From JADKAV01 sp037046735 (lineage in GTDB: Bacteria; Actinomycetota; Actinomycetes; S36-B12; UBA10799): a stretch of DNA of 64,000 bases. A program made the translations under genes and the position numbers. Location of the stretch: assembly GCA_037046735.1 (NCBI GenBank), contig JBAOHC010000020.1, positions 186,001 through 250,000 of the forward strand, given 5' to 3'. Shown piece after piece: positions 31,287-40,374 of the stretch (position 1 is its first letter; each line of letters opens with the position of its first letter). A model generated the notes under the pieces. That model was not told the origin of the DNA and searched no databases. It saw nothing but the letters and a program-made list of their open reading frames with translations.

Positions 31287-31753
31287 TTCCGGAGGGTCAC
31301 CTTCGCCGAGCCGAAGCAGTTCTGCGTCTCAGTCTCTCCCGTGCCCGCTCGGTTGATTACACTGCCCGATGCGGTCTTGGAGGTGAACTTGACGTTGACC
31401 GTGATCGTGTCCCGGTGACTCGGCTGAGTGTAGGTGAACTTCAATCGACCCTGTTTACTCAGCTTCACGTCCTGGGTCTTCAGCCCGTAAGCCTTGAGCA
31501 CGTTGGGGGCGACGGTGAATCCGTAGTTCATCAGCTCCAGATCCTGGCACTGGCGGGGGACCTCGTTGGCGCTCCACGCCACGAGCTTGCCGTTCTTGAT
31601 CGTGAAACTGGCGGCACCGTACTTGGTCGTGCCGTCGGTTGAGGTGGCTTTCCCGTTGTAGGTGGCGGTGGGGGCACCCTTCGCCGTCGCCGGAGCGAAT
31701 GGAATCGAAAGCGCGGCGACAGCGAGAACAGCGACTGGGAGCAGACGTCTCAT
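31283..31753 (-). CDS. Small secreted protein, unknown function
   Basis: 156 residues with a signal peptide (MRRLLPVAVLAVAALSIPFAPATA, cleavage near residue 24). The mature part is beta-rich, with alternating A-T-Y-N-G-K-A and I-T-V-N-V-K-F strands and two cysteines (Q-C-Q-D and N-C-F-G) that could form a disulfide. No enzyme motif. Its size and the T/K/S composition recall other actinobacterial secreted beta-sandwich proteins, but I do not recognise a family. Confidence 0.65.
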   Translation of the reverse strand: MRRLLPVAVLAVAALSIPFAPATAKGAPTATYNGKATSTDGTTKYGAASFTIKNGKLVAWSANEVPRQCQDLELMNYGFTVAPNVLKAYGLKTQDVKLSKQGRLKFTYTQPSHRDTITVNVKFTSKTASGSVINRAGTGETETQNCFGSAKVTLRK

Positions 31754-31937
31754 GCCGGCGAGAGTACCAGCGCTTGATCAAGGCCCGGCGCGGCACGAGG
31801 TTCGGCCCGGCACCGGGGTACCGCCGCAGAAGAGGTTTTGCGTTCCATAGCGACGGAGACACGCGGTAACGCAAACGTCACTCACAAGTCGCCCGGCATC
31901 TGGTGTCGCAATCTCCTGAGTAGAAAGGATGCGTTTC

Positions 31938-32033
31938 ATGTCGAAGGCGATTGATCCCGGAGGTGACTGGGAGGCGTCACCCAGCGGGACACCCGGTAGG
32001 GGTTATCCACCGCGTAATCCCTGGTCAGAGTAG
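31938..32033 (+). CDS. Possible 31-residue small protein
   Basis: ATG 31938 is preceded by AGAAAGGA about 8 nt upstream, a good ribosome site, and the frame runs 31 codons to TAG 32031-32033, ending P-R-N-P-W-S-E. The peptide is polar and Gly/Pro-rich, with no hydrophobic segment. It lies in the 310-nt gap before the DUF222 gene. Coding is plausible because of the ribosome site, but no homology can be judged. Confidence 0.3.
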   Translation: MSKAIDPGGDWEASPSGTPGRGYPPRNPWSE

Positions 32034-32051
32034 TTTGTCGTACCCCCCTCG

Positions 32052-32063
32052 TACGGTGTGGTC
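32052..32063 (+). promoter_or_regulatory. Leaderless-type -10 box of the DUF222 gene
   Basis: TACGGT at 32052-32057, then six bases to ATG 32064. Confidence 0.4.
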
Positions 32064-33173
32064 ATGAACAGTTCGGTGGTGGATGCGTGGGATGTGATGC
32101 TGTCGCGGGGGGATCCGTTGGAGGTCGCGAAAGCGGCTGAGGCGGTGATCGGGTTCTGTCACGCCCAGCAGTTGCGGGCCTTGCACCAGGTGTATGTGGA
32201 GGCCGAGCTGGGCTCGGATCCGGATGGGGTGGTGGTCGACCCGACGCCGCCGGAGGTGGCGTGCGCGATGGTGTGGACGCCGGGGGCGGCGGCCTCGATG
32301 GTCGATGTCGCAGTGGACGTGGTGGAGGACCTGCCGGTGGTGCTGGCGGCGTTGGCCGAGGGCCGGATCGATCTGGGCAAGGTCCGCGAGATCACCCGCG
32401 CCACTTTGGGCCTGTCCCGGGCTGACCGGCAGGGGTTGGCCGAGCGGGCCATCGACTACGCGGCGACCCGGACCCGAGGTCAACTACGTCCGTGGTTGAC
32501 CCGGCAGGTGGATCGGATCGACCCGGATGCCGCCGACCGGCGCCGGAAGGCCGCCCGTAAACGCCGCCGTGTGAGCCTGATACCGGAGCCGGATGGGATG
32601 GCAACCCTGTCGGCGTACCTCACCGCCGAAGAGGCCACCGCCTGCATGGCCTCGATCCGGGCCCGGTCTACCCGTATCGACGGGTCCCGCGACGCCAGCC
32701 AGGCCGACACGTTCATCGAGTTGTTGACCGGGGTGAGCGCGGCCGAGCAGATCCCGATCGCGGTGATCATGACCGATGACGGGGCGCAGATCGAGGGGTA
32801 CGGGCCGATCGCTGATGCCCACGCCGAGGATCTGCTGCGCCGCCTGGAACTACCCTCGGCGATCATCCGGCTGACCCCACCGCAGTTCCGGATCGGCTAC
32901 GCCCCGACCGTGAAAATGCGCCGGTACGTGCAGGTCAGGGACCGGCACTGCCGGTTCCCCGGCTGTCGCCGGACAGCACGCTCCTGCGACCTCGACCACA
33001 TCGTGGCCTACCCGGCCGGCCCCACCGATGTCGACAATCTGCAGCCCTTGTGCCGGACACACCACCGGGTCAAAACCCACGGCGGCTGGCACGTCGAGCG
33101 CGGACCCAACAACACCATGATCTGGACCAGCCCCCGCGGCAAGCGATACACCAGCCACCCCGACGACCCGTAA
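32064..33173 (+). CDS. DUF222 / 13E12-family HNH endonuclease-like protein
   Basis: 369 residues from ATG 32064. The N-terminal two thirds are the DUF222 domain common in mycobacterial 13E12 repeats; the C-terminus has a complete HNH motif: V-R-D-R-H-C-R-F-P-G-C, C-D-L-D-H-I-V-A-Y-P, N-L-Q-P-L-C-R-T-H-H-R-V-K-T-H-G-G-W. The cysteine pairs probably hold zinc. Proteins of this family occur in multiple copies and behave like mobile or recombination-associated elements, although their activity is unproven. No flanking repeats or partner genes are obvious here. Confidence 0.88.
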   Translation: MNSSVVDAWDVMLSRGDPLEVAKAAEAVIGFCHAQQLRALHQVYVEAELGSDPDGVVVDPTPPEVACAMVWTPGAAASMVDVAVDVVEDLPVVLAALAEGRIDLGKVREITRATLGLSRADRQGLAERAIDYAATRTRGQLRPWLTRQVDRIDPDAADRRRKAARKRRRVSLIPEPDGMATLSAYLTAEEATACMASIRARSTRIDGSRDASQADTFIELLTGVSAAEQIPIAVIMTDDGAQIEGYGPIADAHAEDLLRRLELPSAIIRLTPPQFRIGYAPTVKMRRYVQVRDRHCRFPGCRRTARSCDLDHIVAYPAGPTDVDNLQPLCRTHHRVKTHGGWHVERGPNNTMIWTSPRGKRYTSHPDDP

Positions 33174-33379
33174 CCGTGGACTTCCCGCGCACGCGGGCAG
33201 CGCCACCGGACCCGTTCACTGAGAAGCGCAGCGAGCCTACGACGAGGGTTGCGCAGACCGGGGAATTGAGGTGCCCGAGCACCCAGGCTATCGCCGGTGA
33301 TGACCTCGCACGGACCGCACGTGTGTCACGGTCGCGGTTGACAGCCCGACGATGCGGGTCGCCGTGCCAGTATGTCCGC

Positions 33380-34220
33380 GTGACACTGGTGGTTCTCAAC
33401 TGGCTCGGGCTGCTCTCCAGCACCGGGCTCGGGATCAGCGCTGGCATACTGCTGCGCCGGCACCTCCAGAACCGGGAACCCGCTGCGGAGGGCGAACAGT
33501 CCGGATCAGGGATGTTCACGGACGCCCTCGCCTACGTCAGCGGCGTGCTGGGCATCATGCTCGGGCTCATGCTCTTCTTCTCAGTCCAGGTCTACGAGGA
33601 GGTTCGGCAGAGCGCCCGGGATGAGGCGGTGGCCCTTGCCGACGTCTTCGAGAGCGCCGACTTCTTCCCACCGCTCCGGGGCGGACGATGTCCGTCGCGA
33701 CACCATCTGCCTGATGCGATCGGTGGCCACCGACTCGTGGTCATCGGCAGAGAGTGGAGACCTCACCGGCGACGAGAATACCGCCGCGTGGGCCGCCCTG
33801 GTGCGCCAGAGCATCGCGGCCCTACCCACCAGCACCTCGACGCAGCAGGAGGCCCAAGCGCAGATGATGACGGCCTTCCAGGAGGCTCAGAATGCGCGGC
33901 AACAGCGCATCCTGTCGTCGGTGTTCAACCTGCCACTGATCGTGTGGATCGTCATCGATCTGGGGGTCTTCGTGTTCGCGGCACTCATGATGATCAGCCT
34001 GCCCGAACGACCCCGCACGGCCTTGGTGCTGATCAGTGCGTGCCTGCTGTTCACCATGGGCGTGGTGGGCGCCCTGAGCATGTTCGCCACCCCCTTCACA
34101 CATCTGGGGGTATCGGTCAAACCCGATGACATCGAGGGTGCCCTGTTGCGCCTCGAGGACACTTCGGCCTTCACGGATTGGTCGCCCTGCGATCGCCTAG
34201 CAGTCTCGGAGTTCGGCTGA
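33380..34220 (+). pseudogene. DUF4239 membrane protein, frameshifted as given
   Basis: From GTG 33380 frame 2 encodes T-L-V-V-L-N-W-L-G-L-L-S-S-T-G-L and a second helix (AYVSGVLGIMLGLMLFFSVQVY) to F-F-P-P-L-R; the frame then changes at the GGGG run 33678-33681 and continues in frame 3 as A-D-D-V-R-R-D-T-I-C...W, ending in two C-terminal helices (LIVWIVIDLGVFVFAALMM and a second after P-R-T-A-L-V-L-I). Removing one G joins F-P-P-L-R to A-D-D-V-R-R-D in register, giving one protein of about 280 residues with the four-helix DUF4239 (bestrophin-like) layout. As given it is broken. Confidence 0.75.
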
Positions 34221-34224
34221 TCAA

Positions 34225-34659
34225 TCAGCCCGCTGGCCGGACCATCTCCACGAATAACCGGCCGTCGGGTCCGGTGAACCGCCGCACGACCTCAAATCCG
34301 GCGGACTGGCACAGTCGCTGGGATCGCTCATTGAACGCCGCCACGGCAGCACGCAGTGGACGCCCGGCGAAGCGCTCGGTCACCATCTGCATGAGTTCAG
34401 TACCCAACCCCTGGCTGAGCAGATCCGGACGCAGCCCGGCGCCCACATCCACAGCGTCATGGGCCTCCCACTGCCCGGGCACCCGGGCGTGCTCACCCAG
34501 ACAGACGAAACCCACCAACTCGCCCTCGCGGACAACGGGATGGTAGTCCGCGAGCTCAGAGGACTCGCTGGCGTCGTAGAGGTCGTACGGCGGCGGGTAG
34601 GCCCACCCGGCAACTGCGGCGGCCTCCTCCGGTGTGAGCCCGCGATCCAGAATCTCCAT
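34225..34659 (-). CDS. GNAT-family N-acetyltransferase
   Basis: 144 residues from ATG 34659. GNAT motif A is G-A-G-L-R-P-D-L-L-S-Q-G-L-G-T-E-L-M (acetyl-CoA pyrophosphate loop), and N-E-R-S-Q-R-L-C-Q-S-A-G-F is motif B. The N-terminal strand W-A-Y-P-P-P-Y-D-L-Y-D is seen in ribosomal-protein-type acetyltransferases, but the acceptor is unknown. Coupled to the acyl-CoA dehydrogenase gene (TGATG). The convergent DUF4239 stop is 4 nt away. Confidence 0.9.
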   Translation of the reverse strand: MEILDRGLTPEEAAAVAGWAYPPPYDLYDASESSELADYHPVVREGELVGFVCLGEHARVPGQWEAHDAVDVGAGLRPDLLSQGLGTELMQMVTERFAGRPLRAAVAAFNERSQRLCQSAGFEVVRRFTGPDGRLFVEMVRPAG

Positions 34660-35765
34660 CACAGGTCCCTGGCCACGATCATCCGCTGAATCTGGTTGGT
34701 GCCCTCGAAGATCTGCATGACCTTGGCCTCGCGCATGTACCGTTCCACCGGGAAGTCGCGGGTATAACCGGCGCCCCCCAGCACCTGCACCGCATCGGTG
34801 GTGACCCGCATCGCGTTGTCGGTGGCCACCAGTTTCGCGATCGCGGCTTCTCGCGTGAATCGCTGCCCATTATCGCGGCGGCGGGCGGCGGAGCGCGTCA
34901 ACTGCCGGGCCGACTCCACAGCGGCGTCCATATCGGCCAGCAGGAAGGCCAGCCCCTGATGCTCGATGATGGGCCGTCCGAACGTCTCTCGCTCCTTGGC
35001 GTAAGTGACGGCATCAGCCAGGGCCCGCGACGCCAAACCAGTGGCGGCAGCCGCGATCCCCAGCCGCCCGGAGTCCAGGCCGGTCAGCGCGATCTTGAGT
35101 CCTTGGCCGGGCACACCGAGCAGGCGGTCCTCATCGACCCGGACGTCCTCGAAGCGCACCGAGGCGGTCGTCGATCCCATCAGCCCCATCTTGCGCTCGG
35201 GGGCATCGAAGCCCAGTCCGGGCGCATCTCCTGGAACCAGGAAGCAGGAGATCTCCGTGGCACCGGTCTTGGCCATCACCTGGTAGAAATCCGCCTGCCC
35301 CCCGTGCGTGACCCATGCCTTGGTGCCATTCAGCACCCACTGGCCCCCGGCCCGCTGGGCGCTCGTGAGCATCGCCGCGGGGTCGGATCCGGCATGTGAC
35401 TCCGACAGACAGTAGGCACCCAGCAGTCGCCCGCTGAGCATGTCTGGCAGCCAGCGATCCCGCTGCTCATCAGTGCCGAACTGCGCCAGACCGAAGCAGG
35501 ACAGCACATGCACGCTGACCCCCACGGCGACACTGGACCAGGTGGCGCCCAACTCCTCGAGCACCCGCAGATACACCTCGTAGGGCACCGCACCGCCGCC
35601 CCAGCGCTCTGGATACGGCAGGCTCAGCAGGCCCGCGTCGCCCAGAGTCCGGAACACATCCCGGGGGAACTCGCCAGCCTCCTCCGCCTGCGCCACCCGG
35701 GGGGCCAGCACGTCGTGGCACAACTCACGGGTCAGCGCCAGCAGTTGCTCATACTCGGTGTCCAC
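34659..35765 (-). CDS. Acyl-CoA dehydrogenase
   Basis: 368 residues from GTG 35765 (GTG 35795 would add ten residues and overlap the previous gene). Flavin- and substrate-binding motifs: A-Y-C-L-S-E-S-H-A-G-S-D, W-V-L-N-G-T-K-A-W-V-T-H-G, E-R-K-M-G-L-M-G-S-T-T-A, R-E-T-F-G-R-P-I, and the C-terminal G-G-A-G-Y-T-R-D-F-P-V-E-R-Y-M-R-E-A-K-V-M-Q-I-F-E-G-T-N-Q-I-Q arm, in which the Glu of E-G-T-N is the usual catalytic base. Short-/medium- or branched-chain substrate cannot be settled. Followed by and coupled to a GNAT enzyme. Confidence 0.95.
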   Translation of the reverse strand: MDTEYEQLLALTRELCHDVLAPRVAQAEEAGEFPRDVFRTLGDAGLLSLPYPERWGGGAVPYEVYLRVLEELGATWSSVAVGVSVHVLSCFGLAQFGTDEQRDRWLPDMLSGRLLGAYCLSESHAGSDPAAMLTSAQRAGGQWVLNGTKAWVTHGGQADFYQVMAKTGATEISCFLVPGDAPGLGFDAPERKMGLMGSTTASVRFEDVRVDEDRLLGVPGQGLKIALTGLDSGRLGIAAAATGLASRALADAVTYAKERETFGRPIIEHQGLAFLLADMDAAVESARQLTRSAARRRDNGQRFTREAAIAKLVATDNAMRVTTDAVQVLGGAGYTRDFPVERYMREAKVMQIFEGTNQIQRMIVARDL

Positions 35766-35787
35766 AGTCCAACGGTAAGACGCTGGT

Positions 35788-36934
35788 TCACGCACCGTCG
35801 TAGGGTGTGCGCGGAATCCCTTCCGGCCGCCGCATCAGGGCTTCCAGGTCGGGCCGGCGGGGGTCGTCGTGACCGGTGGCGTCGAAGTACACGCCGTTGC
35901 GCTGATTCGGCATGCGTTCATCCATCAGGGTCAACAGGACGTAGGCCCGCTCATCGGCCGGGAACAGATTGTTGATGTCGACGCCGCGCGGCCATAGCCG
36001 CCACGCCCAGACCACCGATACCTCATAGGACATGACGATGGCGTTGGAGGCCAGGAACAGCACAGAGACGAAGGCGATGACCGTGGTCATGGCGCCGTAC
36101 ACCGCGGAGGAGTTCGCGAGGAAGCGACCCACGATCACCCCGGCCAGCTGCAGGATCGCCGAGATGACGACCGCCCCGACCATCGCCCCGACCAGGATCT
36201 CGCGCGGCCGGATCGGCCGGCGACTCAAGAGCAGCGGCGCCACGAACAAGGATCCGAGGATGACGCCGAACCGGATCAGACCCTGCACGAAACCCTGCCA
36301 CTGGCCAGGCAGGTGCTGGCTGATCCACAGCGAGGTCCCGGCGATGATGATGACACCAATACCGAGCACCAGCAGCATCAAGAGCACCCGGATGTAGCGA
36401 GGACCGAAGCCGTAACGGAACCGATACGGCACGCAGAACACCTGGTTCACCATCGCGTAGACGGCGAACGCCGCCCCCGTGCCAGCCAGCAGCAGACCCA
36501 GCAGGGCCACCACGAGGGCAGGGCCGCTACCGGGCAAGGTGTCGTAGGAGTCGATGATCTGCTGCTGGAACTCCGGCGGCACGATCTGTTTGACCAGCGC
36601 GTTGATGTAGTCCGGGTTGTTCTCCGCGATCGTGCGAAGTACCGCATACCCACCGATCGCCAGCGGGAAGATGCTGAACAAGCGTGTAGTACGCCAGCAG
36701 CGCCGCCAGCCGGCTTCCTTCGTCGTCGGCGTACTTCTTGAACACCGCGTACCCGAAGGCGATCGGGGCGAAGCGGGCCTGGGCGCGGTCGACGAACCGC
36801 CCGGCGCCCAGCACCACCTTCTCCACCTCGCCGGCCGGTCCAGTGTGAGACCGCACCGGCTCGTCAGCCTGGTAGGCACGCTCCGGGTCCTCCCAAGGCC
36901 GGTAGAACGGCTCCTGCGGGTTCTGTGGACTCAC
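35788..36934 (-). pseudogene. YihY/RNase BN-like membrane protein, frameshifted as given
   Basis: Starting at GTG 36934 (GTGA overlap with the M13 peptidase stop), the N-terminal frame reads to G-S-R-L-A-A-L-L-A-Y-Y-T-L; the protein then continues in another frame as L-F-S-I-F-P-L-A-I-G-G-Y-A-V-L-R and includes helices and the S-Y-D-T-L-P-G-S-G stretch to D-D-P-R-R-P-D-L-E-A-L. The junction is at about 36679, where deleting one base restores the family motif A-Y-Y-x-L-F-S-I-F-P-L. The result would be about 381 residues with about six membrane helices, normal for YihY/UPF0761 proteins. As given it is interrupted. Confidence 0.8.
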
Positions 36935-38868
36935 CAGATCCGGACCCGTTGGTCCGGTTCGCGCCACATCCCATCACCAGGCGACACCTCGAAGGCGTCG
37001 AAGAAGGCGTCCGTGTTGACGAGGGTTCCGAACACCCGGAACTCCGGCGGCGAGTGCGGGTCGATCGTGATCCGGCGCACCGTCTCTTCGGGGCGGGTCT
37101 TCGCGCGCCACACTTGCGCGAAACCGAGGAAGAACCGCTGGATCCCGGTGAGCCCATCGACGATGGGCGGCTCCTGGCCATCGAGCGACAGCAGGTAGGC
37201 CCGGAACGCCACGGCCAACCCGGAGACATCGGCGATGTTCTCGCCGAGCGTGAGTTCCCCATTGATCGGGTGTCCCGTGACAGGTTCGTATCCCGCGTAC
37301 TGCTCGACCAAGGCTTGGGTCAACCCCCGGAAGGCCTCGTGGTCGGCGTCGCTCCACCAGTTACGCAGATTGCCGTCACCGTCGAACTGCGACCCCTGGT
37401 CGTCGAACCCGTGGGAGATCTCATGGCCGATCACAGCCCCGATGGCACCGTAGTTGAGGGCGTCGTCGGCGGTCATCGTGAAGAACGGAGCCTGCAGGAT
37501 GCCCGCCGGGAAGACGATCTCGTTCATCTCCGGGTTGTAGTAGGCGTTGACCGTCTGGGCGTTCATATGCCACTCATCGCGATCCACCGGACCCCCGAGT
37601 TTGTTGACCTCGTAGTCGTGGTGGAACTCGCGGGCGTTGCGCACCGTCGCGATCAGCTCACCGGGTACGACCGTGAGCGCGGAATAGTCCATCCATCGGT
37701 CGGGGTAGCCGATCTTGGGCGTGAACTTGGCGAGTTTGGCGTGGGCCTCCTGCTTCGTCTCATCCGTCATCCACTGCAGGCCGTCGATGGACTTCTCGAA
37801 TGCGTTGGTCACGTTCGCGACCAGTTCCAGCATGCGGGCCTTGTTCTCCGGGGGGAAATGCCGCGCTACGTACTCCTGACCCACGGCCTCACCCAGCAGA
37901 CCTTCCACCAGATCAACGCCCCGCTTCCAGCGCGGGCGCATCGAGGGCACCCCTCGCAGAACCTTGCCGTAGAACTCGAACGAAGCAGCCACGGTGTCTT
38001 CGCTGAGCAGATTGGTGAAGGACGACAGGATGCGCCAGCGCGTGTACGCGCGCCAGTCGTCGAGCGAGACCTCGTTGACCAACTCCGCCACCGTCTGCGC
38101 GTAGTCGGGCTGCGCGATGTTTAGCGTCTGGACCCGCTCCAGCACCCCGACCTGGGCCAGGTAGCCGGGCCAGTCGTAACCCGGGGTTAGTTCGACAAGA
38201 TCGGCCAGCGGGAACTGGTTGTACGTGCGAATCGGGTCGCGGTTGGCCACCGGGGTCCAGTGCGCCTGTGCCAGTCGCGTCTCGAGGTCGAAGACGCGTT
38301 GTGCATCGGCGTCGTCTCCCAGACCGGTGCGCTGCAGCATCGTGGCGAGGTGTGCTCGATACGCCTGCCGGATCTCGGCGAACTGCTCGCCGAGGTAGTA
38401 GTCGCGGTCTGGCATCCCGAGCCCGCTCTGCCACATGTCCAGCACGTACTGGGTCGAGTCGCGGTTGTCCTGGTGAACCGCACCGCCCAACGGCGCCCCG
38501 ATCCCCAGTCGCTCCAGCCGGCCCCACAACTCGGGCAGTTCACTGGCGTCGGCCACCTGCTCGACCATGTCCAGGATGTCGCGGATCGGTTCCAGGCCGA
38601 CCGCGTCGATCGCATCGGTGTCCATGAAAGCGTTGAAGACCGCTGCGATCTTCCCCGCGTTCGTGTGCGGGTCCGCCTCTTGGGCGGCGAGGTCCTCGAT
38701 GATGGCTTTGAGTTGCTCTTGGGCGACGTCGTGCAGTGCCGTGAACGAGGCGAACTCGGCCTTGTCGTCAGGGATCTCGAAGTCGTCGAGCCACTGGCCG
38801 AACCAGTGCCGATAGAAATCGTCCTGCGGGCGCACGGACGTGTCCTGCCAGTCGGGATTGAGCACCAT
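36931..38868 (-). CDS. M13-family metallopeptidase (neprilysin/PepO-like)
   Basis: 645 residues. The zinc site is I-G-H-E-I-S-H-G-F-D (HExxH), with the third ligand in G-E-N-I-A-D-V-S-G-L (ExxxD) about 55 residues on; M-N-A-Q-T-V-N-A-Y-Y-N-P shows the substrate-binding N-A-Y-Y. There is no signal peptide or membrane anchor, so unlike neprilysin this is a cytoplasmic or non-classically exported oligopeptidase, like other bacterial PepO. ATG 38868 gives a family-like start. It overlaps the next gene by four bases. Confidence 0.95.
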   Translation of the reverse strand: MVLNPDWQDTSVRPQDDFYRHWFGQWLDDFEIPDDKAEFASFTALHDVAQEQLKAIIEDLAAQEADPHTNAGKIAAVFNAFMDTDAIDAVGLEPIRDILDMVEQVADASELPELWGRLERLGIGAPLGGAVHQDNRDSTQYVLDMWQSGLGMPDRDYYLGEQFAEIRQAYRAHLATMLQRTGLGDDADAQRVFDLETRLAQAHWTPVANRDPIRTYNQFPLADLVELTPGYDWPGYLAQVGVLERVQTLNIAQPDYAQTVAELVNEVSLDDWRAYTRWRILSSFTNLLSEDTVAASFEFYGKVLRGVPSMRPRWKRGVDLVEGLLGEAVGQEYVARHFPPENKARMLELVANVTNAFEKSIDGLQWMTDETKQEAHAKLAKFTPKIGYPDRWMDYSALTVVPGELIATVRNAREFHHDYEVNKLGGPVDRDEWHMNAQTVNAYYNPEMNEIVFPAGILQAPFFTMTADDALNYGAIGAVIGHEISHGFDDQGSQFDGDGNLRNWWSDADHEAFRGLTQALVEQYAGYEPVTGHPINGELTLGENIADVSGLAVAFRAYLLSLDGQEPPIVDGLTGIQRFFLGFAQVWRAKTRPEETVRRITIDPHSPPEFRVFGTLVNTDAFFDAFEVSPGDGMWREPDQRVRIW

Positions 38869-38938
38869 ATCGCAACCCTATGTTGTCGATTCCCGAGCGC
38901 ACCATGAGCGTCCCAGGGCGCCCGGGCGCACCTCGGTA

Positions 38939-39529
38939 CTACGACACCAAGTGTTTGGTGACCAGGGCCCGGAATGCCCGGCCGCGATGGCTGATCGCGT
39001 GTTTCTGGTCACTGCTCAACTCCGCCGTGGTGCGGGGCCCGTCATCGGTCGCCACCTCGAAGATCGGGTCGTAGCCGAAACCGTTGACGCCGCGCGGCGC
39101 GTACGTGAGCGTCCCGCTGACTGAGCCGATCTCGACCTCTTCCCGGCCATCGGGCCACACCGCCACCGCGGCACACACGAACTGCGCCTGGCGGTGGTCG
39201 GCCGGGACATCGGCGAGTTGGGCCAACAACAGGTTCAGGTTCGCCGCGTCGCCGCCCCCGCCGGACCAGCGGGCGCTGAACACCCCCGGGGAGCCGCCGA
39301 GGACATCGACGGACAGGCCACTGTCGTCGGCCAGCGCGATGTGACCCAACGCCGCCACCGCCCGGGCCTTGAGCAGCGCGTTCTCCCGGAACGTCACACC
39401 CGTCTCCCGGGTGTCCGGGACATCCACATCGTCGAGGGTGAGTACGGTCTCGGTGACCCCGGCGTCGGCCAGGATCGCCTGGATCTCGGCGAGTTTGGCG
39501 CGGTTGCGCGTTGCGAGCACGAAGGTCAC
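38939..39529 (-). CDS. rdgB: Non-canonical purine NTP pyrophosphatase (RdgB/HAM1)
   Basis: 196 residues from GTG 39529. M-T-F-V-L-A-T-R-N-x-x-K-L-x-E-I is the HAM1 substrate-binding N-terminus; F-x-E-N-A-L-L-K-A-R-A, A-D-D-S-G-L-S-V-D, and G-F-G-Y-D-P-I-F follow. Removes dITP/XTP from the nucleotide pool. GTG overlaps the rph stop (GTGA), matching the rph-rdgB order of Rv1340-Rv1341. The open frame further upstream is not coding. Confidence 0.95.
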   Translation of the reverse strand: MTFVLATRNRAKLAEIQAILADAGVTETVLTLDDVDVPDTRETGVTFRENALLKARAVAALGHIALADDSGLSVDVLGGSPGVFSARWSGGGGDAANLNLLLAQLADVPADHRQAQFVCAAVAVWPDGREEVEIGSVSGTLTYAPRGVNGFGYDPIFEVATDDGPRTTAELSSDQKHAISHRGRAFRALVTKHLVS

Positions 39530-40323
39530 GTGGCGCCTCCGGGACGCGCACCCTGCCCGACCGTGGCCGGGCCGCCGTCGACCAGGTGGCCCGGCGCCTT
39601 GGTGCGGGCGGCCAGCGCCGCATGCTGCAACACCGTCAGATCCGCACAACCATGCTGGGCCAGCGCTAACAGGGCATCGAGGGTGTCCCGGTCGAAGGGC
39701 TCCCCCTCTGCGGTGCCCTGCACCTCGACGAAGCGGCCGTCGCCGGTCATCACTACGTTCATGTCGGTGTCGGCGTTGACGTCATCGTCGTAGTGCAGGT
39801 CCAGTCGCGGCTCGCCGTCCACCACACCGACACTCACGGCAGCCACCGAGGTGTGCAGCGGCCACTGCTTGAGCAGGCCCTGCTCCTGGGCCCACGTGCA
39901 GGCGTCTGCAACGGCCAGGTACGCCCCGGTGATCGCCGCAGTGCGGGTCCCCCCGTCGGCCTGCAGCACGTCACAGTCCACCTGGATGGTGTTCTCCCCC
40001 AGCGCCCGCTCGTCGATGGCGGCCCGCAGGGCCCGGCCGATCAGCCGCGAGATCTCCTGCGTGCGGCCGCCGGGACGCCCTTTGATGCTCTCCCGCGCGC
40101 CACGGGTGTCGGTGGAGCGGGGCAGCATGGCGTACTCCGCGGTGACCCATCCCTGCCCGGAGTCCCGACGCCAGCGGGGCACCCCGGCCGCGAACGTCGC
40201 CACGCAGAGAACCCGGGTCCGGCCGAACTCGACCAGGCAGGATCCCTCGCCGTTGTCCTGCCACCCTCGGTGGAAACGGATGGGACGCAGGTGGTCGGCA
40301 GCTCGGCCGTCAGATCGGGACAT
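39526..40323 (-). CDS. rph: Ribonuclease PH
   Basis: 265 residues. R-S-D-G-R-A and R-G-W-Q-D-N-G-E-G-S-C-L-V-x-F-G at the N-terminus, S-I-K-G-R-P-G-G-R-T-Q-E-I-S-R-L-I-G-R-A-L-R phosphate-binding region, and V-D-C-D-V-L-Q-A-D-G-G-T-R-T-A-A-I-T-G. Phosphorolytic 3'-5' exoribonuclease that matures tRNA 3' ends. Extra Gly/Pro-rich C-terminal tail of about 15 residues. Coupled to rdgB. Confidence 0.96.
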   Translation of the reverse strand: MSRSDGRAADHLRPIRFHRGWQDNGEGSCLVEFGRTRVLCVATFAAGVPRWRRDSGQGWVTAEYAMLPRSTDTRGARESIKGRPGGRTQEISRLIGRALRAAIDERALGENTIQVDCDVLQADGGTRTAAITGAYLAVADACTWAQEQGLLKQWPLHTSVAAVSVGVVDGEPRLDLHYDDDVNADTDMNVVMTGDGRFVEVQGTAEGEPFDRDTLDALLALAQHGCADLTVLQHAALAARTKAPGHLVDGGPATVGQGARPGGAT

Positions 40324-40374
40324 GGTGCCCAGCGTACTGACGCCTCGGTACCCGCGACGGGTCCGCGTCCAGCG

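Noticed and set aside
36925..38124. Plus-strand open frame of 399 codons
   Set aside because: Antisense to the M13 peptidase; no motifs and typical shadow composition.
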